Origin: Holtermannia corniformis
Lineage: Eukaryota > Basidiomycota > Tremellomycetes > Holtermanniales
NCBI GenBank assembly: GCA_001599935.1
Contig: BCIJ01000005.1
Span: forward strand, 62,001-126,000
DNA: 64,000 nt
Reading direction: 5' to 3'
Shown here: piece by piece, positions 9,751 through 22,200 of the stretch
Layout of the letters: every line of letters begins with the position of its first letter
Numbering within the stretch: position 1 is the stretch's first letter
Notes under the pieces: model-generated
What the model was told of the DNA's origin: nothing
The model's database searches: none
The model's input: the letters and a program-made list of their open reading frames with translations, nothing else
Made by a program: the position numbers and the translations under genes

Positions 9751-12700
9751 TCATGCAACGATCGAGATCAACCCGAACCGCTTGCCCGGCCGCGCGACCG
9801 CAATGGGACTGCGGTACTCGGACGTCTCTGCCTGTGCGGCCCCGAAACGAAGGAGGCTGGTAGAACGGCTGTGTGGTCCAGGTGGTTGGAGTGGTAGAGC
9901 GGAGGGTGAGAGATGGGCAAGAAGAGGAGCAAACAGGACTTGGGTGCGCTGAATGTACTGCACGACGGCAGCGTCGAGCTCGGCGCGTGTCAGCCGGCTA
10001 CTCGTGGCCGCCTAGTCGTACAGTCAGCTCGCGCATGCAGCGCCAAACCAGGCATCAGACTCACCTTGGCCTGTACCGAGTCCAGTACTCCCGCCCCGAG
10101 CCCCTCTTCGTCCGCAAGCCGTACAAGTAAAGCCAAGTCGAGCCCAGCCTGAGCAGCGGCTTCATCCTCGAGCTGCGCCCAACCCGGCAAAGTGACCGCC
10201 TGAGCCACAAAGGTTTTGACCAGCCTCGCGATCGCGGTCGGGTCGACGGTGGGAGGTAGGCCCAGTGACCTGGAAGAGGTCGAGAGAAGGTGTAGTGCAA
10301 GAGTCGTTTGCGGTGATGGAGTGGGCGGTTTCTCGGCGCCTTGGACCGTCAGCGGTGTTGAGGACACTAGAGCCTGTACTGACCTTGCCATGAGGCGCGT
10401 ACCTCGCGCGAGCCTCGCGTAGATACGAACAGTGGTGCCAGAGCCGCACAAGCCTGATTGATCGCGCGTGCGCGCCAGCGCCCAAGCGAAGCCTCGTGCG
10501 TAGACAGCAAAGCAGTCTGAAAGCCATCTACCCATCATCAGCCCCGTCCCGTCGACCCGTGTGCACTCACCAAGCTCAATCTCCCTCCCAGCGCTCAGCA
10601 AGCCCATGACAGTTGAATTCCTCGCCAAGTGGACCGCGACGCGCCCGACAAAGACTTCAGCTTCGACCGTCTTGTCGACGCCATGGCGTTCCCTCGCGAT
10701 CGCGTCCGTCTCCCTCCTGAAGACTTTGACGACGCGCTCGCACGCGTCGCGCATCTTGATCTCGTAGTCGTGTGCTAGGTCGTCTCGGGTTTCAGTGATA
10801 CCCACGACGTCTGATTGGAGGTCCTTGGTCAAGGCCTCGAGCGCGCAGAGGACAATGTCGAGCTGCGGAGTCCGTGCCGAGACTTTACGTGAAAGAGAGG
10901 AGATAAAGGATGGCAAGGCCGAGTGGGAGAAGGAGGACGATGCCGAGGCAAAGGTAGAAGTAGGCGCAGATGGAAACGTCGATTTCGCGAATAAAAACGC
11001 GGCAGGGTCGAGGTCTGTCGGGTCAGCTCGGCTCCCTGCGTCAGAGCTGCAATCGACGTACCGTGCGCGACGTCCTCTTCGCCTCGCCGGATCGCATCCA
11101 CGCCATCTTCAACCTTCCACCCCGCGAGCTTTACAAACTCGTCCAACCGTTCGGCCCAGATCGCTTTGACCTTTCTAGCCCATTCGACCTCTAGCGCGGC
11201 CTTGACCGTCTCGACCTCTTGTTCCTCTCTCTCGTCGCCACTGACGGCAACACGCAGAGCGTGCGAGACGACGGAACGGACATGCCAGACGTCGCGCGCA
11301 CGCCCGATAGCAGATAACCAACTCGGTACGGCCGTGGTGATCTGCGCCAGCGCGGTCTCGTGCCATGCGCTCAGTTTATCATCTAGCGCTAGCGACGCGC
11401 CTGCAGCCGACGATATGAACGGTGTGAAGGAAAGGATGGACGGTGGCAAGTAGCGTAAGAGGATCTGCGACGACGGCAGCGCTTGCAGGATCGTGCTGGT
11501 GTTGGCGACTGGTGTGGTACGGGCACCGGCGTCGGTTGTGGACGCATGCCGAAGAGGGATTGGCATCGGCATCGACATGGACGCTAGCCTGCTTGCGCGG
11601 CGCTGGTGCGTTTTCGCAGACGCCGAGAGCGGTTCCGGCGTGGAACTGGGCGGTGCAGTCGTGGCCGTATTCGGCGCGGGCTCGACCTCTTGCACGCGCC
11701 TGACGAGCTCTTCAATCAAGCTCTCGCCTTTACGCCGTTCAAACACTGCGCGTGCAAGCGCCACGGTGCCGAGCAGGCATTTCACAGCGTCAATCAAGAC
11801 GGCCGCCGTCTTGTCCCTCTCTGGGCCCGTCTCGCGCACAGGCAGGGTCTGCCTCGGCGCACGCACCGGTCTCGCCGTGCGCTCCCGTTCCGATATCGAG
11901 CCTCTTCGACTGCCCACGCGACTCATACTGCGCGTTGTCGAACCCGTGAGCGAATTGCGCCTCGAACCGGCAGGACTCAGCAAGCGTTTCGCTTCGTCCA
12001 TGTTTGCTCTTCGGTCGTGCGAGATGGCGCTCGGGCGTGCAGACTGTAGGATATCGCGCAGGGTTCTAGTGCGCTGGGCGAGGAAGAGAGCGAGCGCTTC
12101 GGCTGGGTGGATTGAATCGAGGAGGATGATACTGAGTAGAGTTTGGGCCAGGACGGGAGCCGTGGTGATGCAGTGGGTAGAGTGGTCACGCAGGGATGCG
12201 GTCGCGCGTTGGACAATCTGTGCGCGGAAAGGGACGAGGGTCTCCCATTGCTTTTGGAGGAGGGGGAGGTAGGGCTAGGATGTTAGCTGGGTGATGGTAC
12301 GCAGAGGACGTACGACGGGCGAGGTCGGACGGGTCTCGGTTGCAGAGGCTGTGAGGGACGAGACGCCCTCTTTGACGACGCGTGAGAGCAGCCAGAGGTA
12401 TGCGGCGTCAAGGTAGGTGTGATGCGCGAGCTGCGAGTAGAGCGCTGGGTCGGTCGTCAGCTCCAGATCGAGTCTGTATCAACGCACTTTCTGGCGCATC
12501 AAGCAGCAGCTTCATATGGGCCGCGAGCGGCAGTTGGGACACGGCATCTCCACGGAGCGCATCAGCCTTGTCGTTTGGCATGACCGACCTACCAGCATCC
12601 CTGTCTTCATCGACCGAGCTGGTCTCGTGCGCGGGCTGTGATTCTTCCGGGTTGGCACACGCCTGCGCTATAGTCTTGAGAGCTGTCGAGAGCCGGAGGG

Positions 12701-13255
12701 ATGAATGGTGCAGTGCGGTGATTTGGGTGGTGGAGAGCAGTAGATCGCGGTAACGAGTGCTGCGCCGAGTCAGTGAGATGAAACCGAGCTTGGCGCTTGT
12801 TCGAATCAACAAGATCAACCGGCTGAGGGTCTGTCTCGAGCAAGACGGCAAGCGTAAGCTTGGACTGACCCGACCATGGACCGCAGTTCGGACTGTTTGT
12901 TCAGAGCCTCGGTTCTGAGCGAGTTGTCAGCTGCTCGCCAGTCGACAGCCTCGGATGCACACCTCAGCAGGTTCTCGACCTTTTTCACCTCGCCGACCGG
13001 TAGCCGCCTGAACACTTGATCTGGCTCGATCCCTGCCCAGTCGGTGCTCGTCCCCGGCAGAGCTGGAGCATCCTCGCGCCGCTTGGCCTTGACGAGCTTG
13101 CGCACGCGTGCGCCTGTCGGTGTCAGCGTGCCACTGATGCTCGTCCCAGCGAGAGAAGACTGCGTAGAGAGCTCGGGGCGGGGAGGGATAGCGATGGACG
13201 AGTGCAAGCGATGTCGAGACGTTGTCGAGCGCGGCGAGGGCGCGTGGGATGACAT
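9751..13255 (-). CDS. COG1: conserved oligomeric Golgi complex subunit 1
   Basis: Subunit of the COG tethering complex acting in retrograde traffic within the Golgi. It starts at the ATG at 13255 (MSSHAPSPRSTTSRHRLHSS). The key region is FRRLPVGEVKKVENLLRCAS, then LRTEALNKQSELRSMVG, then RYRDLLLSTTQITALHHSSL, matching the Cog1/Vps51-type N-terminal pattern where a short helix precedes a 'MVG-RYRDL' motif. A long helical body follows in exons across 12400-10000, with a Ser/Arg-rich insert near 11950 (SRRNSLTGSTTRSMSRVGSR). The last exon (9963-9751) ends PGKRFGLISIVA. The stop lies 12 bp from the convergent MCP1-like stop. Introns are inferred by eye. Confidence 0.8.
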
Positions 13256-13382
13256 TGTGCGAGTAGAGGGTGCTGCCCCCGACGCGAGGACTGTCCTCTG
13301 CACTGTCCAGTGCTGATCCGAGAGAGAACAAGACGAGAACGACGTGAAGAAGACGGCAACAAGCAACAAGGATGTTGCGCGG

Positions 13383-13390
13383 TTACGTAA
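13383..13390. promoter_or_regulatory. TTACGTAA box in COG1/MSC2 divergent promoter
   Basis: TTACGTAA, embedded in the 10-bp palindrome GTTACGTAAC, lies 128 bp upstream of the COG1 start and 106 bp upstream of the MSC2 start. It resembles binding sites of C/EBP- and Atf/Yap-type bZIP proteins. Two other divergent promoters in this window carry the same octamer. Confidence 0.5.
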
Positions 13391-13495
13391 CGATCTTCTT
13401 GACTGACATGGTCGTCTTGGGATCATCAACTCGCAAGAAGAATCAGCTCCAACACGAGCACAAGAGCGCTCACAGGCAAGCCCGCAGTCGGGGCA

Positions 13496-16331
13496 ATGGA
13501 TCACCCTACGCCGCTCCACCGCGGTTCCCACCCGGCACCGCCAGCAGCGCGTCCCAACCCAACCTCGTCTGCACCGACCGCCAACGCAACCTCGTCCTCT
13601 GCGATCCCTCGCGTCCTGGCAGGTGCACTCGCTCTGATCGCATGCAAACACTGTCTAGTCGATAGCGGGAACGGCGGCGTCGGGTGGCTGCTCGCCAGCG
13701 TGTGGGTCGCAAGAGGCGCCAAGGGCCTATGGCGTCGGCTCTGGCGGAGGGGTCTAGTCAACAGCAAGACGGGGAGCAATGTGCGTGCTGTCCTCGAGCA
13801 GATGCTGAACTCGCGAGGATGGTACTGATCAGCTGCGCCGTAGACCCAACCCGTCGTCCTCCTGGCCGGACTGCTGCTCGCACAGACTTCGGCCTACTTG
13901 CATACCATAGCGCACCTCGAGCCAGTACAGTCCGTCTCGAGCTCTCGCAAGGCGTCAATGCATGCTCATACACGCACAGAACCCTCGCCGTCACCTCGTC
14001 GACGGCCGCGTACATCCTCCCGGTACTCTCCAACCAACGCCAGGTCCGCCATCGACCTTCATACACACTGATCCCTAGCTAACGCCCTCCAGGCATGGCC
14101 AGCAACCCTACCTGCACTCTGCACTCTGCTCTATACCATCTACGCCCTCGCGACCTCTTCAGGCCGTCAGTCGTCTCAGCCCATCCCTCACGCACGTTGC
14201 TGACCTGCAGTCGTGTCCGCTCTCCCGTTGCTCCTACACACCCTGTTCGTCGTCCTCCTGGCGCAACATGCCATCCCGCTGCTCGACCTGGCGTTGACCG
14301 GGATCCATGGCGAGAAACAGGACGCGACGCCGCGCGAGAGAGAGCGAGAGCGCGCACGGGCAAGAGATGGAGCAATGGAGGATGTAGTCTTGTGCGCTGC
14401 CGCCTTGGCGCTACCCTTGATCGCAGCAGAATGGGCGCTGGCAAGTCGACCTCTACACATCCCACAACCGTATCTGATGCCCCTCACAGGGCACAATCTC
14501 TCGCCCGCTCCCAACGTTCAAACCGACGGCATCGAACCCATATCCACTCGTCCCGCTCCTGATCCCACTCCTCGTCCCTTTTCTCCCAGCACTGCCCAGC
14601 ACCCGCACCGCCCTCGTCAACTCGACCTCTGCACGCCCCGGCAGTCTCTTTACGCAAACTCTGGCGCTGACCTTGCTAAACCTCTTCATCTTGCCTCCAC
14701 TACCCACCCAATCAGCCTACGCCCTAGCCGGCTCCCTCGGCGTCTCACTCCTCCTCCTCCCATCCCCTCCACCGTCGCAGTCTCCCACGGCAACAGTCGC
14801 AACAGCATACGCCTATACTCCGCACTCGACCCCTCCCCCAACCAGCAGCGTCAGCACCCTACTCCCACCGGGCCTCAGAGCGCACCTCAAAGAGATCTTG
14901 AAATCGCCCGAAGCGAGCAAGATTTTCTATTTCGCGTTGCTGAACGCCGGGTTCATGCTTGTGCAGCTCGTCTGGGGCGTCTGGACGAATAGTCTGGGAT
15001 TGATCAGTGATGGTGCGTACGCACAGCTCGACTCGGACTGAGACCCCTCAGCGATCCACATGGCGTTCGACTGCCTCGCCCTCGGCGTCGGCCTGTACGC
15101 GTCGGTCATGGCGGGCTGGAAGAGCGATGAGCGCTATACTTTTGGCTATGGCCGAGTCGAGACGCTGAGCGGATTCGCCAACGGTGCGTGCGCAACCTCG
15201 TCGCAGCAGCTGATGCCTACCAACAGGCTGCTTCCTAATCTTGATCTCTGTCTTTATCATCTTTGAAGCGATTCAGCGGGTGTGAGCCTGACCCGGTCCC
15301 GTGCCGTGTACGCGCTGATGCGAGATAGGATCGATCCACCGGAAATGGACACGAATCAGCTCCTACTCGTGTCCAGTCTGGGCCTCGGGATCAACCTGTG
15401 GGGAATGTATGCTACCGGCGGGCATCATCATCACGGGCATTCGCATTCGCATGGGCATGGACACGATGAAAAGGTCCGTGTTTCGTCGCTTGTTCTAGGC
15501 AACGAGGCTGAGTCTGCAGTGCGAGCACGATCACGGACACGGTCATGACCATGGAGTGAGTAGCGTCTGTCAGCTTGGTGCAGTACTGATGACTACAGCA
15601 TGATCATGGCCATAGCCACAACATGCGCGGTGTCTTTCTACACGTCTTGGCGGTGAGTCGTGTTGACTATTCGTCTACCGCTGATGCGGCCTGCAGGATA
15701 CATTAGGCGAGCGCCTTGGACTCGCCCCGTCCGAACGCTGATCCCCACAGGCTCTGTAGGCGTCATCATCTCGACCATCCTGATCCGCTGGACGGGGTAT
15801 ACAGTGTTTGACCCGATCGCGTCATTATTCATCGCCGCACTGATCGTCGCGAGCGTGATCCCGCTCGTGATCGATACAGGCCGCGTCCTGTCCCTCGATC
15901 CCGGTCAAGCGCACGAAACCGAGATCAAAGCCGCGTTGACAGAGGTTCGTCCGCGTCAACGCCCAACAACGCTGATCCCATGATAGCTCTCGCACGTCGA
16001 AGGACTCCAGAGCTATGGTTTGTCCAGCTACCGCGTACCGACGCTCGACTCCGACTGACTAGCATCCTTAGGCGCTCCCCGGTTCTGGCCAAAGTCTGAA
16101 TCCGAACTGATCGCCAGTCTTCACATCCACCTCGCGCCTTCGGCCTCTGCGCACGACCCTTCGCGCGGGACGCACCACGCCCAGTCGCGCGGCATCTACA
16201 CCAACGCCGACAAGGTCGTTGGGCGCGTTGAAAGCGCGCTGCGGAAGCGCGTGCCGGCACTGAGCGAACTCATGGTCCAAGTCGAGGGCGTCGACGAGCG
16301 CTTTTGTACGTGTATGACTAGAGGTCGATGA
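13496..16331 (+). CDS. MSC2: MSC2/ZnT5-type zinc transporter (cation diffusion facilitator)
   Basis: Large CDF-family transporter of the early secretory pathway. It starts MDHPTPLHRGSH. The N-terminal half is a series of hydrophobic segments (for example VVLLAGLLLAQTSAYLH and LPLLLHTLFVVLLAQHAIPL), as in Msc2/ZnT5, rather than the short six-TM type. The CDF core begins FYFALLNAGFMLVQLVWGVW, then SLGLISDAIHMAFDCLAL, with the zinc-binding DAIHMAFD motif formed across an intron. It continues DERYTFGYGRVETLSGFANG, a His-rich loop (HHHHGHSHSHGHGHDEK followed by more HDHGHGH units), and HVLADTLGSVGVIISTILIR with the second HxxxD site. A cytosolic C-terminal domain ends VDERFCTCMTRGR, stop 16329-16331. 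Yeast Msc2 works as a heteromer with Zrg17; no partner gene is nearby. At least eight short introns. Confidence 0.88.
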
Positions 16332-16653
16332 GTCATGCATTGCGCACTGCTACGAATGTGCCATCTGACCCGACTGGCTAGTGGCTACAACACTTGACCA
16401 GCCCTAAGCGCGTACCGGCGCGCCCTTGACACGGATCAGCGCCGAAGCGGAGATACGACGAGTCTCGAACGCGCTCGGTCAACGGTCGCTTTGGTTCGGT
16501 GAATAGATGGCGAGCCTGCAAACGAGGTCATCATCTGCCGATAACTGTGACGACGACGGCGTGGGAACAGGCCGTCGACGTGTCTAAGTTCGGGGGGGGG
16601 GGCAGACGTCAGCATTGTCGTCAGTGCAATCCTTCATGTTACATCAGCAAGCG
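16332..16653. other. convergent intergenic region with G11 run
   Basis: This 322-bp gap between the 3' ends of MSC2 and BPL1 contains an 11-nt G run at 16592-16602. No gene, hairpin or other feature was recognised. It presumably holds both 3' untranslated regions. Confidence 0.6.
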
Positions 16654-19035
16654 CTACAGTTTGCGCCTAATCATGCCGCTCATGAGATCAAAGCTGTTCC
16701 CGTCCGGTTGCAGATCGACGTATTCTTTCGGCTGGTCGTTGAACGCTTCGCGGTCGTACAGCGGCGTCAGACCCGGTGGATCAGGATTGAGAGCGACACA
16801 GCGCAAGAGACCGTGGTCGGGAGTGATGCTGAGGATGCGCAGACGTTTGTGCGGCGTCGTGGTGGTCAGTGTCACTTGCTGGTTGCTGTGATTCGACGGC
16901 GTTTGCGTTAGCTTTGGGATTCGACGCGTCATCTGCTACGTACGTGTGTAGCCAGCGAGCGAGGTAGTCTGCCATGAAGCCTGTGAACGCTTGTTCGCTC
17001 ACAAACTGGTCCCACATGGATTGGAACGCGACGAGGATGACGGCTAGTGAGCGCTCCATTGTCGGTCCCGGACCTGCGTCGCGGCCCGAACGAGAGGTAT
17101 AGACGTCGTGGAGGTGAGCGAGCGACGTTGTCGGCAGTGCGTTCAGAATGTTGATCCCACAGCCTGATGATACTCAGCGCGCCCAGCGTCTAAAGCGAGC
17201 AACACACCGATAACAAGTTTGAACCGGCCTTGGACATAACTCGAGTTGACCAGGATGCCGCCAATCTTGACGGTACCCTTTTCACCCTCGTCGGCACCTC
17301 CGATACCCGGTGCAAACGCGTAAATGTCGTTTGGCCACTTGATCCTGACTCCTAGCTTGCCGTCTGGGTCTAGTCCCTCACAGACGGCCAACGCCATCAG
17401 GTACTGCACGAACACGACGCTCTTGCCCAACGCCGGTGGGAGATCTAGCAGGATTGAAAATTGGAGACAGCCCGGTGGGGAGAGCCAGATGTTGGAACCG
17501 CGGCCTCGGCCCGAGAGCTGAAAACTCGCGAGAGAGACCCAAGGGGTGGGCAGGTTGTTGAGTAGGATAGGGTTGCGGTCGAGCATTGTTTGAGTCGACG
17601 TGACGGCTTCGCCGTAGAGGAGGAGATCGCCCGTTGAGGCCGTGGTTGGAGGACGGAGGCGGCCGGCGCTGCGCCGTGCAGATGATAGGGCCGACCAGTA
17701 GCGTTCTAGGTTCCATAGCGGCGTCCACGAGGGAGCGAGCGAGGTACTGGACGGCAGGTAGATTTGCTTTGGCATGGCGTCAAAGGCTGCTTGTGGGTTG
17801 GGCGGGAGTGCGGCCTCGCCCGTCGTGGTAGCATCGTCTGCGGGCGTCGAGACGGGTCGAGGCAGAGTGTTCCGTGCAGTATTGAGTGCAGCTTCAACGT
17901 CGTCCCCATTGCGCACTGGAATCAAGTGCAGCGTATCATTCGCGTCTTCGAGCACGCTCACGCCTTGAGGCGTTTGCTTGATTCGTTCCGAGATGACGCC
18001 AGGCCCGAGAAAGACGTGCTGCGCCAAGTCGGGTCCCAATGCCGGGTTGGTGCAGAGAAACATTGGCGTCGGGTGCGTCGGGTGCAGCAGTTTTTCATCT
18101 AGCCCGAGGCCGGCCATGGCCGCTTCGAGACCTGTCGGCGAGGCCTTGTCCCGTGCCGGAACGCGCAGACCGAGCGATTCCAGCAGATCGGCAAACCAGT
18201 CCAAGCGCGCTTTTTCGGCGTCTGCGACCTCGCTTGATGAGAGGTTGCTAGAGGTCAGGTGGCGTGCGGGCGTTGATTCGAGTGGGTATTCGAGGTGGAT
18301 CGAAGTAAGGATCGCTTTGGCCTGTGCTTGGTTTGAGGGTGGTGGGGTGCATTCGACGGCGGCGACAAGCATCTCGTCCCCGCCTGGCGGTGTCGGGGAC
18401 GCGTAGTGGGCCAATGGGCGATAGCGCCAGCTTGACGAACTCGGGTCGTTGGGCGGGAGAAAGGATCCGCCGCCGTTGTAGTAGAGGTGATTGAGCGTCT
18501 TTGCGCGTGTGGTGGCACTAGCAGGGAGAGTGATCGAGACCAAGCGTGCGCCCTCTTCGGTGCCATAGTTGAACCCGGGATACGTCGTACCCTTGCATTG
18601 GCCGGGAAAGAAAGCCTGCAGAGTCTCAGCCAGATCATCCCAGTCCAGCAAACTGACAAAGTCTCGCTTACCGACGACCTCCATCGGCGTGCCTTGTTCA
18701 AACACGACCTCGGCCGCAGCAAAGTAAGCGCCGGCGCAGATGCCAAGGTATCTCCCCGCCTGGGTTTCCATCCACCGCTTGACTCTGCGTCCGGCGGTGC
18801 CGTTGTGAAAAAAGTCGTCGACGAACGGCAGATCGCGCCCGCCTGGCATGACGAGCAGGGCGCACGACGGTTCCCACGGCTCGGTCGTCAGTGTGGTGAG
18901 CGTGGTCGGTTGCACAGTGTACCATGGTGTCAGTAGCTGGGACAGCGCGGCGAGCGTGTACGCGGTCGAGAGCGGCGACGTCCCTGCACCCGAGTAGACG
19001 AGGACCTGGTGCCGCGCTGGAGGCTGCTGCGGCAT
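16654..19035 (-). CDS. BPL1: biotin-protein ligase
   Basis: Attaches biotin to carboxylases such as pyruvate and acetyl-CoA carboxylase. It starts MPQQPPARHQVLVYSGAGTS. The N-terminal half is the glutamine-amidotransferase-like BPL_N domain: CALLVMPGGRDLPFVDDF, then YLGICAGAYFAAAEVVFEQG with the nucleophile-like Cys of GICAGAYF retained. The catalytic half carries the family signature GRGRGSNIWLSPPGCLQFSI, VRIKWPNDIYA with the biotin-binding Lys-Trp-Pro-Asn, and VKIGGILVNSSY. Two short introns (17204-17161 region and about 16950-16890) join exons beginning CGINILNALPTTSLAHLHDV and TPHKRLRILSITPDHGLLRC, and the protein ends SGMIRRKL. The stop is at 16654. It shares a palindrome-bearing promoter with VPS39. 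Confidence 0.93.
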
Positions 19036-19130
19036 GCTCGATGAAGACGGGCGACGAGGAGATGATGATCAAGATGAAGAAGAAGAAGAAGACGACGAAC
19101 AAGACGAACAGTTTGGTGATATAAGAATGC

Positions 19131-19148
19131 GGTGATTACGTAATCACC
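19131..19148. promoter_or_regulatory. 18-bp perfect palindrome with TTACGTAA core
   Basis: GGTGATTACGTAATCACC is identical on both strands and sits in the 244-bp divergent promoter, 96 bp from the BPL1 start and 132 bp from the VPS39 start. The core TTACGTAA (19136-19143) resembles a bZIP dimer site. The flanking GGTGA/TCACC symmetry extends it well beyond a typical bZIP core. The binding factor is unknown. Confidence 0.65.
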
Positions 19149-19279
19149 CCGTTTGTATAGGATCATGACGCTCTTGTTACCATCGTCTTGTCAACGTCGA
19201 TTCACCACCATCCCCGCTTCAGTTCACGCTCCCAGCACGCTCGTACGCAAGATCACAGTCGGGGGAACACACCTGTGAA

Positions 19280-22200
19280 ATGCCGCCGGTGTCGCTGCAG
19301 CCGTTGCTGGCAAACTTCAAGCAAAAGATCGACTCGCTCCTGTTGCACGGTCGGTAGCGTCGATGCACCCTATGCTCACCAGCCAGCTCACGGGTCTCAC
19401 AGATGACAAGCTGTACATTGGCTATGCGAACGGCAGCTTGCAGGTCCACACCGTGTCTGCAGCCACCGACGCCGACACGAGTCCCAGCTCGGCCGGTCAG
19501 TGCGCGAGCTCGGCGCAAGCGTATCAGTCCTGACGACAGCTACAGAAAGCTCCAAAACACCATCCAGCGTGAACCTGGCAAAGCTCAAGCATGTAACGAC
19601 AAAGACCAACCTGTCGAGGCGCACACTCGATCAGCTCGGCTACCACCACCCGTCCCACACCCTCGTCGTCTTGTCCGGTCCGTGACAGTAATGTACTTTA
19701 CAGCTATACTGACCCGTACAGACTCTCAAGTAACACTGTACGACTTGCCAAACCTATCCAAACCAACGCCACTCTCACAAGCACGCAACGCCCAGTCCTT
19801 TGCCCTGTTCCCAGATGGCTCCCTTGTCGTCGGCTGCCGCAAGCGCGTCCTCGTCTACACCTACGACCCTGCGAAACCGACCTATGGTCTTGGTCAAGCG
19901 CAGGATCTGGTGCTGCCTCATACCCCACGTTTGATCCTCCTCCCACCTACCACCTCCCAGGATGAACGCTACGCCCATCTCTGCATCTCACCGACGGAAT
20001 CACTCGTACTCAAGATCAGCAGCCAAGCACCCCATTTGTCCGTGTCGGAGCCGACAGTGCCGCCGGCACCGGCGACTGGCAAGGACGAGCCGGGTTCAAC
20101 CACTGGTGCGGCTGCGACAGGTCTCGGCGTCAACATGAACGCGTTGACCGGGTTTGGCGGCTACATGGGGCTTGGGGCCAAGGCCAAGGCGGTTACCGGC
20201 GCCGTCGTTGGCAACGAGGTCTTAGTCGGTCGCGATGGTCAGTAGACGTGCAAGGCTAACAGCACCGAGCTCATTTACGACAGCACACGGCGTATTCTAC
20301 ACCCCTCAAGGAAGCTTGGCACGGCCATCCGGTCTCGACTGGCCCGTCGCACCCGACGAGATCTGTACGTGCGATAACATATGCATTGGCTCTACTGACA
20401 TACGCAATCCAGCATCCTACCAATCCCATATCCTCTCCCTCCTTCCTGCCCTGCCCCACTCTCCACCCACTCTGAATCTCCACCTCCGCGCTACCCTCTC
20501 ACCGGACCAATCCCTCTCCATCCCTACCAGCACCTCGGCCCCGCATACGCTCCGGTTCCTGTCGTCAACCTCGACGGCCGCGCCTCTGCTCGTGTCGACG
20601 CCGAGCGAAAAGGCGGCGTTGGTGGCCGAGGGCAGCACCATCTGGGCGGTACAAATGACGAGCGTCGACGACCAGTTGGAAGAACTGGTCCGACTGGGTC
20701 GATTCGAAGATGCGCTCGGTCTGGTCGAAACCAGCCCCGAGGCTGTCGACGACATGGTGTGTACACTCTACTTTGCGATCCCGGTACTGATCCCGAGCGT
20801 CAGCAGCGTCGGATCGCCCAGCTCAACGCACTGCAAGCGCTCTCTCTGTTCGCCAAAGCCCAATTCCAAGCCGCCATCGACGCCTTTCTCACGCTCAACC
20901 TCGCGCCCGCAAAGATCGTAGCCCTGTTCCCGAGTAACACCGTCTCTGGCAAGCTGCATGTCCCGAAAGACGAGTGGACGCTTTTGTTTGGAGCGAGCCG
21001 AGGCGCACTGCTGTATCCTGGCTACGGCGACGTCGACGAGGCCGAGGGGGAGAAGCGCGGGCTCATGAAGGGTGTCGTGGGGTTGATAGCGCAAGGCGGG
21101 CTCGTGAAGAAGGCGAGCGTGGACACGTTGACAAGTGGGACGACGACCAAGGAGGTTTCAGACGTTGAAGGCGGGGACGCAGCGGCTCTGGTCGGTAAAA
21201 CGGTCGAAGACAGTATGTGATGACACCTCCCGACGCCCAAGACTGATCATGCACTCCAACACAGACGAAACCCCACGCGCAGCTCTCGAAGCCCTGATCC
21301 ATTTTCTCTCTGATCGTCGCCAAAAGCTCAGCGGCGCAATCGCCCTCCTCCCAACACCGCTACCAACCAACCCATCAGCATCGACCACGTACCCGAACGC
21401 GCTCGAGATCCCGTCGGTCCCAATGACCGATCTCACGCCCGAACAATTGTTCGTGACGGCCCAGGTCGTGTACACGGCCTTGTTAAAGGTCTATCTTTTG
21501 GTCCGGCCCGTACTCGTCGGTAGTTTGTGCAGGATTGAGAATTACTGCGAGGTCGACGAGGTGGAAGAGTTGCTCAAGGCGCGAGAGGTGTGACTGCGTG
21601 GTGGTGTGGCGCTGGCGCTGACATTTCAGAAATACGGCGACTTGATCGATCTGTACCAGGGCAAGAAGATGCACAAAAAGGCGCTGGCGCTTCTGCACGA
21701 GTAGGTATCGAGTTGAACAAAGCGACGTGGCTGACGATCCCAGGCTCGCACTCCAAGAAGACGACAAGCTTGACCGGTATCCACCGACGATCCGCTACCT
21801 GCAGAAACTCGGGCCCGACTACTTGCAGCTCATCTTTGACAGCTCGAAATGGGTCTTTGAAGACGACTATCAGATGGCACTGCAGGTCAGTCTCCCGCGA
21901 ACATGCGGCTGAGCTGACGCGGTGCAGATCTTTACAGCCGACGAACCTGAAGTCGAGGGACTGCCTCGTCATGAGATCGCGCATCACCTTGCGTCCCTCA
22001 ACCCAGACGCGGCTATCGGCTATCTCGAGCATGTGATCAATCATCTCCAAGAAGCCGGGCCTGATTTTCACGATCAGCTCGCAGAGCTGTATCTGGCGAG
22101 GATCCGCAAAGCCAAACACGAAGGTGGGCACTATTTCTTCGCCTTCTCGACTAGGCTGACGAGGTAAAGGTGGCAAGCAGGCCGCTTACGAGACCCTGCT

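Noticed and set aside
11493..12272. 259-codon plus-strand open frame.
   Set aside because: It is fully antisense to COG1 exons, its composition mirrors the GC-rich codon bias of COG1, and no domain is seen.
21574..22176. 200-codon minus-strand open frame.
   Set aside because: It is antisense to well-supported VPS39 exons and crosses VPS39 introns without signals of its own.
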